Assembly (NCBI GenBank): GCA_011634665.1
Contig: WAEK01000011.1
Location: 470,001-534,000 of the forward strand
Reading direction: 5' to 3'
Source of the DNA: Mortierella sp. BCC40632
Lineage: Eukaryota; Mortierellomycota; Mortierellomycetes; Mortierellales; Mortierellaceae
Length of the DNA stretch: 64,000 nt
Position numbers and translations under genes: made by a program. The notes below the pieces were generated by a model that searched no databases, had not been told where the DNA came from, and saw only the letters and a program-made list of their open reading frames with translations. Below are positions 51,642-63,201 of this stretch, one piece after another (within the stretch, counting starts at the first letter, position 1; every line of letters begins with the position of its first letter).

Positions 51642-52638
51642 TTGGTGGAAGAAGCCAATCTACAGATTGATAAAGTCAATAAAACCCTGTATGAAAAAAA
51701 AAAAAAAAGGCACTTGTTCTTTTCTTTTTTGGAAGAGCTGCTTCCATATCTTTGACCCATATTGTCTCGAACTTCCAGAGAATGCCCCGAAGAAGAAGGA
51801 CAAAAGGGTTGTAACCAGCACCCTGTGTAATATGGTGGTGTGGAGAGGCTAAGCAACACAGACAAATATAGCTCCTACCACTCGGGTGACATTGCGGCGT
51901 TCAGCGGCCAATAATTTGTCGTGGAAGAGATGGAAAGAACCATTCAACAATTTGGAAATGCAGAGCACGAGAGCAAAAACTCTGTGTCCGTCCTCGGTAA
52001 CAGAGGGGGAGAAAGAGGTGGAGAGAGAGATAGAATTGCAAGACACGGCTAGTAAGGCTAATAAAACTTGTTCCGCTCCCCCATATGTCCTTTTGGGAGA
52101 GATGGACGAGTACACAGGAGGGTGTATTTCGTCGTCGAGGAGCGGTCAGAAAAACAACGCCGGTCCCTGTCAGGGAAGAGAAGGATCGGTCTGTTCGCTT
52201 TCTCTTTTTTCCTTGCCAGGTGCATCTCTCACATCTTGACCTTGGTTCATCCTTTGCCCATCCCCTGTCCACTGTCCCTCCGGACAATCCTCCTTCTCCT
52301 TCCTTTCTTTTTCTCCTCTTGTCATTCACTCCATCTCTCCACCTCATTACCTCCTTTTTTTTCCCTTTTCTTCATTCCTCCTCTCCGACCCCTGTCTACA
52401 CTCTCGATCCCTACTCCTCTTTTTTCAACACGACCCCTTCCCTGTTCCTTTGACCGACGGACAGCCTCCTCTCTTCCTTTCCCCTTTCTCCCTCTCTCTT
52501 CTTTCTCATAAAAAAGACACCTACGTTAATTCCCAGTTGTCTATTCCGTTATATCCCCTCACGCGACCTTGGACCTGGTTGGCACCCTCTTTGCGGATCA
52601 AACACTTGTGCTGATCTTTGTTCTTTCTCTCTAGCACG

Positions 52639-52675
<37 letters not shown>

Positions 52676-52935
52676 TTCCTTCTCTTTTTCCTTCTCCTCT
52701 TTAACTTGGACCAGTCTACCACAGCAGGAACATTCACTGATCACCACTGTTTATACTTTTTCGACTTGCAACCGTCGTCCATCCACCCACGGCACCCTTC
52801 TTTACCTTCCTCTTCTTCATCTCCGTTTCCTTTCCTTTCCTTTCCTCTCCTTTCCTTCACTCTCCATCCCAACGACTCATCTCGACTCTATAGCCAACTT
52901 CCTGCTCCTCCCCCTCTCCCTCTCACCAACACATC
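51642..52935. other. Intergenic, no supported gene
   Basis: 1.3 kb with strong CT bias after 52280, including CT repeats near 52650-52675 and a long pyrimidine leader up to the next start codon. Short frames on both strands near 51850-52240 have no recognisable features. Confidence 0.6.
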
Positions 52936-54018
52936 ATGTCCGTGATCCAGGCCATTTGGACCAGGTTACGGTCCATGGGCCTTACCTTCTTATTGGGCTT
53001 CCTCCTCTGTATCTTCCAATCATCCGAGTCGATCCTCGTCAAACTATCCAACAACCGACCGGACCCACATCCTTCCTCAGCAAAGCTTCTCTTTCTGGCC
53101 GAGTTTCTCAAACTCTTGAGTAAGTATTTGCTCTCTTCACCTTCCATTCCTCTCTACTCTACCCTGATTATCTTTCTGTCGCTTGCTCCTGCGACGTACC
53201 TTTGTGAGGTTTTATTGCTGCCTTTGTTATCTATCGCCATATCAACCAACGGGTTTTTTTATACGCCACCGCAATATTCTCGACAAGCAAAAAGAATCTG
53301 GACGGCTACGCACAGATTGCACCACCTTCCCCTGTCAACTTGCATAAAAGTGCACACGACCAAAAAAAAAAAAAAAGAAAACGATGAGGCTGTTGGAATT
53401 AGGCTGTTACTACTGCAGCAGGGCCTTTAGTCCTGCAAGTGAGTACCAGCCTTGAGTCAGCGCCGGCTCTTTCTCCTCTTCCTCTCCCCCTCCCCCTCCT
53501 CTGCCCTTAGCCTTTGCGTGCAGAATTAGAGCGGACATTGACGTGATGTGAGGCTGAGTGGCGCCAAGACTAGTGGCTATGGTCTGGCGTAAATGGCTGT
53601 CGGAGGATGGGGTGGTCCCTTTCCTTGAGCCATTGGCAGTGTTATGACTGCAGGGGCCCTGCATTAATCCACGGCGCGTCTCTTGACACGGCGGCGACGA
53701 CACCATTCACAAGTGTTCGAGGTGAAGGCGGTGGAGGTGATGAAGGCGTGAAGGCGAGGGGTGGGGGAGAGAGTCAACAACGAGAGGTATTTTTGGTCGT
53801 GTGCTCTCTCTCCTCTCTCTCCTCTCTCTCTCTCTCTCTGTCTGTCACTCTTTTTTGCCCGACAGCCCACTGTCCAATTCCCTTGGGCGCATTGGCACTG
53901 ACAACACACACGACCATAACGGACTTTGTGGTGTACAACACATTTGTGTATTCCGTTTCTCTTCATCGTGTGCCTCATTTCCGCCTTTTCAAGCTCTATC
54001 CCGACCACACAGAGCCTG

Positions 54019-54057
<39 letters not shown>

Positions 54058-54193
54058 CTTGCTCAGCTCTCAACTCTTTATCCCTCTTCCGCCGACTGAG
54101 AAAATGGGTGTGAGAGAGAAAGAGAAAGCTGCGCTCGACCTCATCTCTGCTTGCCTCACCATTGCGAATCCACTTACACACGCGACCCCATTG

Positions 54194-54227
<34 letters not shown>

Positions 54228-55985
54228 TCTCCGCCTTTCTTATTTGTTTCTTGCTGCTCTCGATCTTTTTCGTAATTGTCTCTCCTCCTCGTTCTCCTCC
54301 CTCGCCCTTTTGTTTGCCCTGGAAGAGGGAACAAAGGGGGTGGGTGAGGAAAGGGAATGATTTGCATAACCATGATAACCATGCGACAGTCTAGACGCAT
54401 CGACCCGACGGCAGTCAGGCGAGCAAAAGACAGAAAAAGGAAAAAAGCACCCACACTACCTCACTCTCCTTCCAACCAACCTAAGGGTCCCACATTTTTT
54501 TTGTTTTGTTTTTTTCCGAGTTATTTTTTTTTTCTTCCTTCTGCTGATGCTAGGAGTAGGTTGCCTGGCTATCAATAGCCAAGAAATATCCACTGACGTC
54601 TCACTGTCTCTTCTCCCCTTCTCTGTTGTCTCTCTCAAGTCTCATACACGCTCCTTTCCGTCGAGAGAAAGCAAATCGTAGGCGTTGCACAGCTCCTTCG
54701 CTGGCGAAGGTTGAGGCGGTGCTGCCGCTCCTCCTGCAAGTGCGCCGCTAAATTACCCACCGCCGGCAGTCAAATCGACGACGACGACGACGACAATAAC
54801 AAGAGCTCGCCGCACCATAGACATCGAGGCGACGAGGAAGAAGCTCGTGGCAGAGGACTCTTGAGCAAAAAGACTAACAACGACAATGGCGATTCAGACT
54901 CTGATGACGATGACGACGATGACGACAACAGCAACGCTCAGCAGCCATCTTCGACCTCATCCTCAAAGCGATGCAGGTTTCCCTCCATCCTACTCTTTGC
55001 TGTACCGGGAGCGATCTACTTTTTCAACAACAACTTGACTTTTGTCCTCCTCTCGTTGATGCCTGCACCGACCTATGTGGTGCTCTCGAATCTTAAGATC
55101 CTGACAACGGGTCTCTTCTCATACCTTTTCCTTCATCGGATGCTCTCATTCTCACAATGGATTTCTTTGGGCATCCTCTTCTTGTCGACAGCCATTTCGC
55201 AGGTGGATCTGGAGAAGGGTCTGACATTAGCCATTTCTCTTCAGGCCTTTTTGCTCATGGTCTTGTTTTGTTCCTTGTCTGCTGCTGCGTCCGTGTTTTC
55301 TGAGTATGTGATGAAGGAACGATTCGCGAACGAGTCAATTCATATCCAGAATATGAAATTGTACATGTTTGGCATCCTCTTCAACGGCGTGACCTATATT
55401 TTGTCGACACCCAAAGCACCCACGACTCCTGCAGATGGCACCCCGACTGCACCTACAGGATTCTGGTCTGACATGGCGCCGATCCACTTTATGGTCATTC
55501 TTGCGTACGCATCCTTGGGCTTGGTGACATCAGCCATTATCAAGTTTGCAGGCTCGATTACCAAAGTTTACGCGTCGTCCATGTCCATGTTCTTTGCAGC
55601 ATTGGTGTCTTGGTTGTTGTTGAACGACAGCCTGTCGGCACTGTTCTTTGTTGGATGCTTTGGATGTTGCTTCGCATTGCATCTCTATTACCGCGCTCCT
55701 GCCTCTCCAGTAGCGTCAGCAGCGGGTGCCTCCACTGCAACGTCTCGTCAAGAAGGAGAGAATGGAGGTCAGGGACGAACCTCGACGAGTTCGACTGCCA
55801 GCTCAACCACATTGGCAGCGACTTCACCGATCAGTAAGATGGGTGTAGGGTCGTTGTTAACGCCATCCATCTCTGTCGCAGACAATGTAGATAGAAGCGA
55901 GTATTTTTCGCTCGAGACGATGGATCAGGATGAGGAAGAGAGCCGGACAGGCGGCAGCAACTCAATGTCGCCTGTACGGAGGTAG
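52936..55985 (+). CDS. Nucleotide-sugar transporter (SLC35A-like)
   Basis: Golgi/ER antiporter that brings an activated sugar nucleotide into the lumen; which sugar is not evident. Exon 1 (52936-53119) and exon 2 (54682-55985) total 1488 nt, 495 aa; the 1562-nt intron is the longest in the window. The first membrane segment is MGLTFLLGFLLCIFQ. Others include LLFAVPGAIYFFNNNLTFVL, SQWISLGILFLSTAISQVDL, FLLMVLFCSLSAAASVFSEY, MFGILFNGVTYILSTP, FMVILAYASLGLVTSAII and FFAALVSWLLLNDSLSALFF. The family block YFFNNNLTFVLLSLMPAPTY and KFAGSITKVYASS are clear. An acidic, Asp-repeat insert of about 85 residues (near residues 85-165) separates the first segment from the rest. The C-terminal tail is Ser/Thr/Gly-rich. 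Confidence 0.9.
54022..54057. repeat. Poly-T tract in transporter intron
   Basis: About 36 T in a row within the 1.56-kb intron, followed closely by a CT array near 54192-54222. Confidence 0.9.
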
Positions 55986-56371
55986 CACACGTCCCATTTC
56001 CATCCATTAAAAAAGAAATTTTATCTCTAGAACTATTACCATACTTGGTCCAAGCATGTCATTGTTTAAACATGGCCTAGATCCTAGGCATCTTGAGCTG
56101 TTCTATCATTGCGGTGCATCTTTGCTTCTTAATTTGATTTGGTGATTCCCCATGACTACTAAACGTAGAAGGGACACGCGGAGGAAATTATCCTTAACAA
56201 AGGACCGACTGACAGCGAGAACCAAGGGATACAACAATTTTAACTATCGCCACAAGAATGAAAAGCTAGCCAAAGATTCTTTTATATAAATATAGAGTGA
56301 TCAAGGAAGCCAAAGCCATTCTCTATAGCAGCATGGACGCCTCCGAGAAGGCACTGGAGATAGTCTTGTCT

Positions 56372-56404
<33 letters not shown>

Positions 56405-57265
56405 CCGGTCAATCTCTGGCCTTTCTTGATATTTCAGGACTCGTTACCATGATGCGCAGGAAACCAAATGATGGTCTCTTTGAAACCACTGAAGCTATCA
56501 ACATCCACCTCTCGCGTTAAAAAATATTTGTTTATGCGCCGTGCAAATTCTTGACGCTGTGCAGATCAGCATTGACCTCGAAATCTTGATGTAATCTCCC
56601 CCTCCCCCTCCCCTTTTTATTTATTTATTTGCAGAGGTAACTCAAAAATACACAAGCACTCAGTGCTGTGTCACCACACAGCAGTGAAAATCTACAACCC
56701 CCTCATTAATCACCATAGCCCATCAAATAAGAAACATATTTAAAAAGGCGGTTGTTTGATGGTTTATATAGCACTCCAGCCAAAGCGACAAGTACCATCT
56801 GATATGAAGAAGTCATACAGAGAGACGATCAGTGCCTTGATCTAGATTTTACACCTCCTGTAGACCCAGGGAGTAACCAGGTGCAACGATTCATGATCAG
56901 CAACAACGACATTCTGGCCAATAGAACCTGGAGCCCGGAAAGATCATGCAGGGAGGGCAAGCTGCTATAGAATCTCTCTTCTAACCTGGAACCACAATTC
57001 AATGTGAGATTTCAAAGTTGAAAATGAGGGCGAGTGTGGAGGCAAGGGCGAAGGCGAAGGTGAAGGCGGGAGCGAGGACGAGAGCGAGGGTGAGGGCGAG
57101 GGCGAGGCGAAGTCCAATACCTTTCTCTCTCTCACTTTCTGTTGATGCATAAATTTCTTCTATAAGGGTGGGAGGCCCATGCGAAAAAATGAAAGGGAAT
57201 ATGGGATGCTCGTGATTCACGAGTTGAGGTCAGGGGATATGAGTAGCCGGCAGATGAGGAAAGCT

Positions 57266-57301
<36 letters not shown>

Positions 57302-57446
57302 CTAAATCTATGGTGAAGAATTCTCATATAAATACCCGTCTCGTCTTGGACATTGACCTTCAGTCCATTTTTTCTTTTCCTACCTCTATCTCAGCTCTAT
57401 TCCACACTCCATCCATATTTCCTCTTCCTCCTTTCCTAAAAGCTTC
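55986..57446. other. Intergenic between transporter and coiled-coil orphan
   Basis: Contains long T runs near 56374-56402 and 57268-57299 and a hexamer-like array of gagggc/gaaggc near 57028-57112, which produces Ser-Pro-rich open frames on the minus strand that I do not regard as genes. The 3' part is the orphan's promoter. Confidence 0.6.
57327..57334 (+). promoter_or_regulatory. TATA box-like element
   Basis: TATAAATA lies 113 bp upstream of the ATG at 57447, followed by a pyrimidine-rich leader. Position and sequence fit a core promoter element for the coiled-coil gene. Confidence 0.5.
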
Positions 57447-58376
57447 ATGGCAGCTCAAAGTTTCCCCACCAACGACGGCGGCGATGGATATGGCCCACCA
57501 GCTAAGAAACGCTTTCCAAACCTCTCCCACAAGACATTCCGATTAATCTTTTTCTCTGTCCTGGCCCTCGGTGGATTGGCGCTCTTGATGAACGGCGCTC
57601 CGGCATCCTTGATTTCCAAGCTTTCATCTAGGATAGCCTTTCAGATTGGAAATGAGGCCTTAACCTCAACAATTCAATGGATTATTAACGCTATGGTTTC
57701 AATGGGCGTAGCTGGAGTTTATCGCTTGGCTACCGGGGAGATCATGAATTGTTGGAAACCCACAGATGGCGGCGACAAGCCAGACTGGATCAGTAAACTT
57801 TTAGGCCAAAATTACGACCCGACAGGCCAGGTCTGCTCAAGAGATCAGTATGATTGCTTAGTGACTCCTACTGATAATCCGATGACCGAGGGCGAGAAGC
57901 GGATTTCTCGGGGCGAGACTCCAGATAGGAGGTCAAGGACTGAGGCTCTCGAGTCTCAGATCAGGGCGTTAAAGACTGAGCTTGAGGAGTTGAGGACTGA
58001 AGTTCTCGAGTCTCAGATCATGGCGTTAGAAACTGAGAAAGAGGGGTTGAGGACTGAGAACTTTGAGTCTCAGATCAGGGCGTTGAAAACTGAGAATGAG
58101 GAGTTGAAGGCCGAGAACAGGGAGTTGAAGACCAATAACGAAGAATTGAAAGCCGAGAACAAAGAGCTGAAGGTCGAGAACAAGGAGTTGAAGACTAAAG
58201 TCGACTCATTGGAAACTGAAGTCGGGACGTTGAAGGCCGAGAACAAGGAGTTGAAGACTGAAGTCGAGATGTTGAAGACTGAATTCGGGAAGGTGAAGGC
58301 TGAGAACACTGCTCTATCTGACAAATTTACGCGACTTGAAAATCTTGTACGCTCGACTATGGAGGTCAGAGTTTGA
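57447..58376 (+). CDS. Intronless orphan: two membrane segments plus heptad-repeat coiled coil
   Basis: 309 aa, not recognised. A basic N terminus (PPAKKRFPNLSHKTFR) precedes a membrane segment at about 31-49 (FRLIFFSVLALGGLALLM) and a second at about 75-94 (TIQWIINAMVSMGVAGVY). A Cys-containing linker follows (NCW, VCSRDQYDC). From about residue 164 to 305 there is an almost uninterrupted heptad array built from units such as ELKAENK and ELKTEVE, with Leu/Ile spaced for a coiled coil. The DNA is repetitive in 21-nt units, so the array probably expanded by tandem duplication. The TATA-like box upstream and the regular frame support a real gene. Topology suggests a hairpin or short membrane anchor with a long cytosolic rod; similarity to tethering or mitochondrial coiled-coil proteins is only an impression. 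Confidence 0.8.
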   Translation: MAAQSFPTNDGGDGYGPPAKKRFPNLSHKTFRLIFFSVLALGGLALLMNGAPASLISKLSSRIAFQIGNEALTSTIQWIINAMVSMGVAGVYRLATGEIMNCWKPTDGGDKPDWISKLLGQNYDPTGQVCSRDQYDCLVTPTDNPMTEGEKRISRGETPDRRSRTEALESQIRALKTELEELRTEVLESQIMALETEKEGLRTENFESQIRALKTENEELKAENRELKTNNEELKAENKELKVENKELKTKVDSLETEVGTLKAENKELKTEVEMLKTEFGKVKAENTALSDKFTRLENLVRSTMEVRV

Positions 58377-60582
58377 TCTTTTGAAGGCGGAATCCACCAA
58401 GCCCTCTTCCCCGCCTGCTCCAACGTCCTAATGAACACATGACTCGGATACGTTATGATAATGACCATATAGTAATGACAGCTTGATATGAGAAAAGTCC
58501 ATATTTTTATATCCTTCTAAACCAGTTCTTTAGTCTTTGCCTCAGTTGGTGCAGTAGATTGAGTTAAAGGAATATGAGAACTTGAGAAAGAACCGGAGGC
58601 AGTAAGATGCCAATGGCCCTGGGGAGGGGGGACAGTGTGCAAATTCATCTTTACCCCATATACGATCTCACAACTCCATTGCTCGAGGGCTACCGATTGC
58701 ATAGTGGGAGAAGGGGAGGGGGACTACTGCGTCTATCTTGGGCCAGAGTTGTGTAAGCTCTGTCTGTATTAGGTTCCTTTGTATGGCTCCAGTGCCAATT
58801 GCCTTGGTCAGGGTGGGATACAGTCCTCTCCAGCTGAGCTGATGTACGATCAACCATGAGCTCGGTAAGGGGCCATAAATCCGTGTCCTGTCGGCGATAG
58901 TGGTGAGAGTTTCCAAGGCCGGCCAGCCATAGCATTTGGACAAACTAGGAAACGAATCACTGTTTGGTTGGCAACTGTCTCCTGATCATTTTTTTCGGAT
59001 CTATCACGACACATCTAGAAAATCGATTAATCGACTTTGAATTTCTCATTTCCAGTAACTTATTGTCCGTATTGCTTGTAATGTCGCATGAGCTCCGCTG
59101 AAAGCTGCGAGGCTACCGATTGGACTATTGGTAATGGGGTGTACTCCTTGGTAATTAGGACCATCTCTGCGTCGGTGAGAAACGACGCGTCTAAATGGTC
59201 CATCTCTTTCAGTCCTCTGAACGAATGTGTTGGCAGGTGCTTTGATATCTCTCCTGCTATCCAGAGGGTTTCGAGAGCTGAGGGAGTAAGGGATGAGGCG
59301 TACGTTAGATGCGTCGTCCCCATCATCTTCCGTAGAACTACCTATGTTTTCGTTGGCCAAATCTTTGGTTGGGGCGGAAGGAGAGCATAGTTTATCGAGT
59401 GCAACAAGTCAAAGGAGTGTCTACGTTAGAAGCCGTTTAATAGGTTCAAGGTCAAGCTCTAGTGTTCTATCTATGGTGGGATGCCCCCTTTTATACAGGG
59501 CATTCCTCTCCCTAGCTCTATTACTGGGGTCTTCTACTCGACCCACCCCAGCTCTGTTAAACCTCTTTCATCGAGGATCTCATGATCGCGTAGATTGATG
59601 CTTGCCACGGGTACTACAGGTCGAGGGCATTCTCCATTTCATCTGTTTTTGTTTTTTCCACGCTTATTTTCGTGGATTATGCACGGTCCGTTGCATGGGG
59701 TTACTGCGAAGGGAGCTGTTAATCCTCAAATAAGCAGCGCAAACTGAAGTCAAAAACAGGTGAAAAGGGCAATAGAAAGATCCTCTAGATAGAGATCGAT
59801 CAAAATTTGGCACTGTCTTTTGCAATCCCATGCCGTGCGAACAGCTCCGTAGAATTACGCAATGATTTCCTGAGCAGCACTGTCATCTTTGACAGCGACC
59901 ATGGATATTGGGGGCCAAGCGACCAAGATCCAGAGACACAGTTGGGTGTTCGAAGGATAGTTCATGCATTACTTGCTTGCGCTTGAAGTCGTCATTCTTG
60001 TTGATCTCGATCCTAATGTCTGAGAGTTTCTTCTTGCTGACTTTTGGTGTTTAAAGGTCTACCGAGGCCTTCCCAGACGACTTCTTCCATGTTTTGAGTT
60101 GGTACTCTCTTGAGATGGCAGGGCAGGGTGATCCTTGGTAGGTTCAAAGCGAACCTTTGGATTGAATCTTGGACGATAATGGTTGTTGTTGACAGGATTT
60201 GGTCGGTTCGTCGAGAAAAAGACGTTGCCCGGTTTGGGCTCTGTTCTTCCAGTTCCCGACCGCTGATTGCGTTCGGTCCTGTTTGACAGGAGCTGTAGCG
60301 CAACGACCTCAAGAGCTAATCTAATTGTAGCCCGCGCGAGAAAGGATGACCTCTTGTGGCTTGGCATCTTTCTATCATGTTCAGTTTGGGTCGATGTGCA
60401 CATGCTCGGACCTCACTCGAGAAAGTGAAAGAAAAGCTCGGCTTTTGTTCAAAAAAGGCCTGTCAGGTCCGAAGCATATCTCTCCGGCTTTTTTTTTTTT
60501 TTTCTCTCATCTCTCATCCCTTTTTTTTTTTTTTTTTTCTTCCAGTCACGTCACCTTTCTTTCATCCCATTTCATCTCCATC
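58377..60582. other. Gene-poor stretch with minus-strand coding-like remnants
   Basis: Three minus-strand open segments look more coding-like than background: 58943-58671 (WPALETLTTIADRTRIYG ... LTQLWPKIDAVVPLP), 59326-59060 (PSALETLWIAGEISKHLP ... AEMVLITKEYTPLP) and 60365-60059 (MPSHKRSSFLARATIRLAL, then a basic Asn/Arg/Pro-rich part). The first two share the pattern 'ALETL' followed by an amphipathic segment and may be parts of one decayed gene. No consistent splice model joins them and no domain is recognised. The MAPR promoter lies at the right end, with T runs near 60490 and 60520. Confidence 0.45.
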
Positions 60583-61319
60583 ATGTCGCGCATCTTTACT
60601 TCTGAGGAGCTTCGTCAGTTCAACGGCGCGAACGGCTCGCCTATCTATGTCGCTATCAAGGGTACAGTCTTTGACGTCTCCTCCAAGCCAGAAATGTATG
60701 GTCCTGACGCAGAATCGAAATACAAAGTCTTTGCAGGCAAGGACTCCTCCAAGGTACGAACCCCCAATCCTTTTTCTTCTCTGTTCATCTTCTATCTTTA
60801 CTTTCCCATGAACCTCTCTCTCTCTCTTTTTCTATAAATTGATCCTTGCTCAATTGGGATCCTTGTTGCTAACATTTTTTTTTTTTTTTTTTTTTTGCAT
60901 GATACCCTTTAGGCCCTCGGCAAGTCCTCGCTCGAGGAAGCGGACTGCATTGCCGACTACAGCGGATTGAATGAGGAAGAGGTAGGAAGCGCACCTGATG
61001 AAGAGGCAGAAAAAGAGGCCTCCGTTTTTTGTTTTTTTATTTTTTTTTTTTTTTTTTTTTTGTGCGTTGTTGGCGACAACTCGACCCTTGTTCCTCCTCT
61101 CCCCTTGTCTCCCACCATCCCATCTCATATCTGCGCCTTTGCAGAAAAGAGGAGTGAAACTCCTGGACCGGACCTGCAGTCATCATACTGTGCTGAGTTT
61201 TGCTGACTTTTTTTTTTTTTTTTATTTTTCTCACCCTTTGCATTAAACAGCTCAAGACTCTTGATAACTGGCACACATTCTTCGAGAAGCGCTACCCAGT
61301 TGTTGGCAAGACTCAGTAG
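60583..61319 (+). CDS. Cytochrome b5-like heme/steroid-binding protein (MAPR/Dap1-like)
   Basis: Small heme-binding protein of the membrane-associated progesterone receptor family; Dap1 in yeast supports the sterol-synthesis P450 Erg11. Exons 60583-60753, 60913-60981 and 61251-61319 give 309 nt, 102 aa, all phase 0. Seen: FTSEELRQFNG, YVAIKGTVFDVSS, MYGPDAESKYKVFAGKDSSK with the family Tyr at residue 39, ALGKSS, and LDNWHTFFEKRYPVVGKT. It lacks the N-terminal membrane helix of yeast Dap1 and human PGRMC1, so it is predicted to be soluble. Both introns contain poly-T runs. A paralogue with an anchor may exist elsewhere. Confidence 0.93.
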
Positions 61320-62180
61320 AATTGTACACTCCCGTCAATGCAGGATAGTTTCTTTTGCTCAGTGAGGTCGCAAGGATGGTAGACCTTTCCCTTTGACCTT
61401 TTACACCTATTTTTTCTTTCTCTTTCTCAACGATATCGAATAAAAAAAAAAAAAAAAATGATGCACCTGCAATATCTTGGACATGGGACATTGTGTGAAA
61501 AAGGAAAAAAAAAAAAAAAAAAAGATCGAATCCTCTGCTGCGCTGGCGTTTAGCGCGCCTCGGGACCAGTCAGAGAGAACGCGCAATCCGAAGAGGAAAA
61601 AAAAATGCCGAGGTCGACTCGTTCTGTCTGTCAAATTGCTGGACTGCTGGACAAGAAGGAGAGAGGAAGAGCCCACGCGAAATTCGGGGGTGGTTGCTGT
61701 TCGAAGGGTGGGAGGTATCGTTGTGTCAGATCGTTTTTTTGGGGAAGGAAGGACTTGAACAGGACAAGGGGAAAGAAAGGGAGAGAGAGGGAGAGAGGGA
61801 GAGAGGAAAGAGAGATGCGCGTCAACGAACAGGCGTGGCGATCTGGAACGCACCGGAATCCAGCCGGTATTTGAATAGGCATCTGTCCGCCCATCCGTTC
61901 ATTTCCATGTCCATCAGCCAGCTCGACGAGACAGCTTTGTCTTCCTGGCTTTGGACGACACTTCTTTCTTCTTTCTTCTTTTATTCGTTTCTCGCTTTTA
62001 CTCTGCGGTATTGCACCCACACACTCACGCAACCTCCCCCCTACAGATACCACGATATCTTCACGCCATCTTTCCCGCTCGACTCCATCTCTCATCTCCT
62101 TTTCCTCTTCCCGTCGCCTGTTGTAAAGACATACGCCATTTTTCTTGTTTTTATATTTTAAAAGTATCGTCTATTACTGG
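61320..62180. other. Intergenic between MAPR and Whi5-like gene
   Basis: Contains A runs near 61442 and 61506, GA-rich DNA near 61775-61815, and a pyrimidine-rich leader before 62181. No gene is supported; short frames are simple-sequence. Confidence 0.6.
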
Positions 62181-63144
62181 ATGGAGGTTGCTCAGAATCT
62201 CGGCTCGGCCTTCGTAGCTTCCCCCGGCGATACCTCCGTCACCTCGAGCAAAGACTCGGAGCCGACCACAGCCATGACTACGACCACAACCACGACCATG
62301 ACCACGACCACAACTCCGATATTGACATGCACGGCGACTACATCGATGTCAATGGACGATAGTCAATGGACGCTCGCCAAGGCTGTAGTGCAGGACACTA
62401 CAGGCCCGAGCGCATCGATGGCCACGACAATGTCGACGATTACTTTTATTCCCGACCATACCTTGACTTCAACCATTTTGACGCCCTTATCCCGCACAGA
62501 CAATAATGACCGTGCGAACGAAAACACAAGCGCGAGTCCACGGGTCGATCCCGTGCCCCCTCCCTACGCCCTTTCCACACAATGCCTTTCAACAATGTCA
62601 CCACTCACCGTAGCAGCAGCAACAACGACAACAACGACAGAGTCTGGAACCATGGCTGCTATGGACGAGGAACTGTGTAACCAAGTGACTCTTGGAGAGA
62701 GCAAGGGTGCAATCGCTACAACGGCAGGAAAAAAATCTGGCTCGCCATCGCAAACCGACGTCAATTGCGCGCCTCCGCCGCCTCCTCCTGGCGAGTCGCC
62801 GAGATGTGCGCTCGAGTCCAATAATAGGCGAGCGGCTTTGGCTAAGGACAGTGACAATGATCAGTTGGTCTCACCACAACCCGCCATGACAACGTCCATG
62901 TCTTGTAGCCATTGTATGGACACCGAAGTGACCTCTTTGGGCTCGTCTCCATTACTGGTGCAGCAACAGCAGCAGCAGCAGCAGCAGCGAGAACAAACCA
63001 TTCAACGTGTATTACAGCATGGCAAGATCTTGAAGGTAGTCCTTTTAATGACAAGTCATTGTACGCTTGATGGTTTAAGAAAACGAATTCAGGAAAAGAA
63101 GAGTTGCTCAGCACATCGCTGACTCTCTCGTTCTCTCTCCTTTT

Positions 63145-63201
<57 letters not shown>

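Noticed and set aside
52936..53430. Transporter ORF read as a single 164-aa gene
   Set aside because: The frame after 53119 leaves the family; gtaagt at 53120 joins in phase to 54682, where the rest of the transporter begins.
57000..57220. Ser-Pro repeat frames on the minus strand
   Set aside because: They arise from a gagggc/gaaggc hexamer-like array with no splice or start support.
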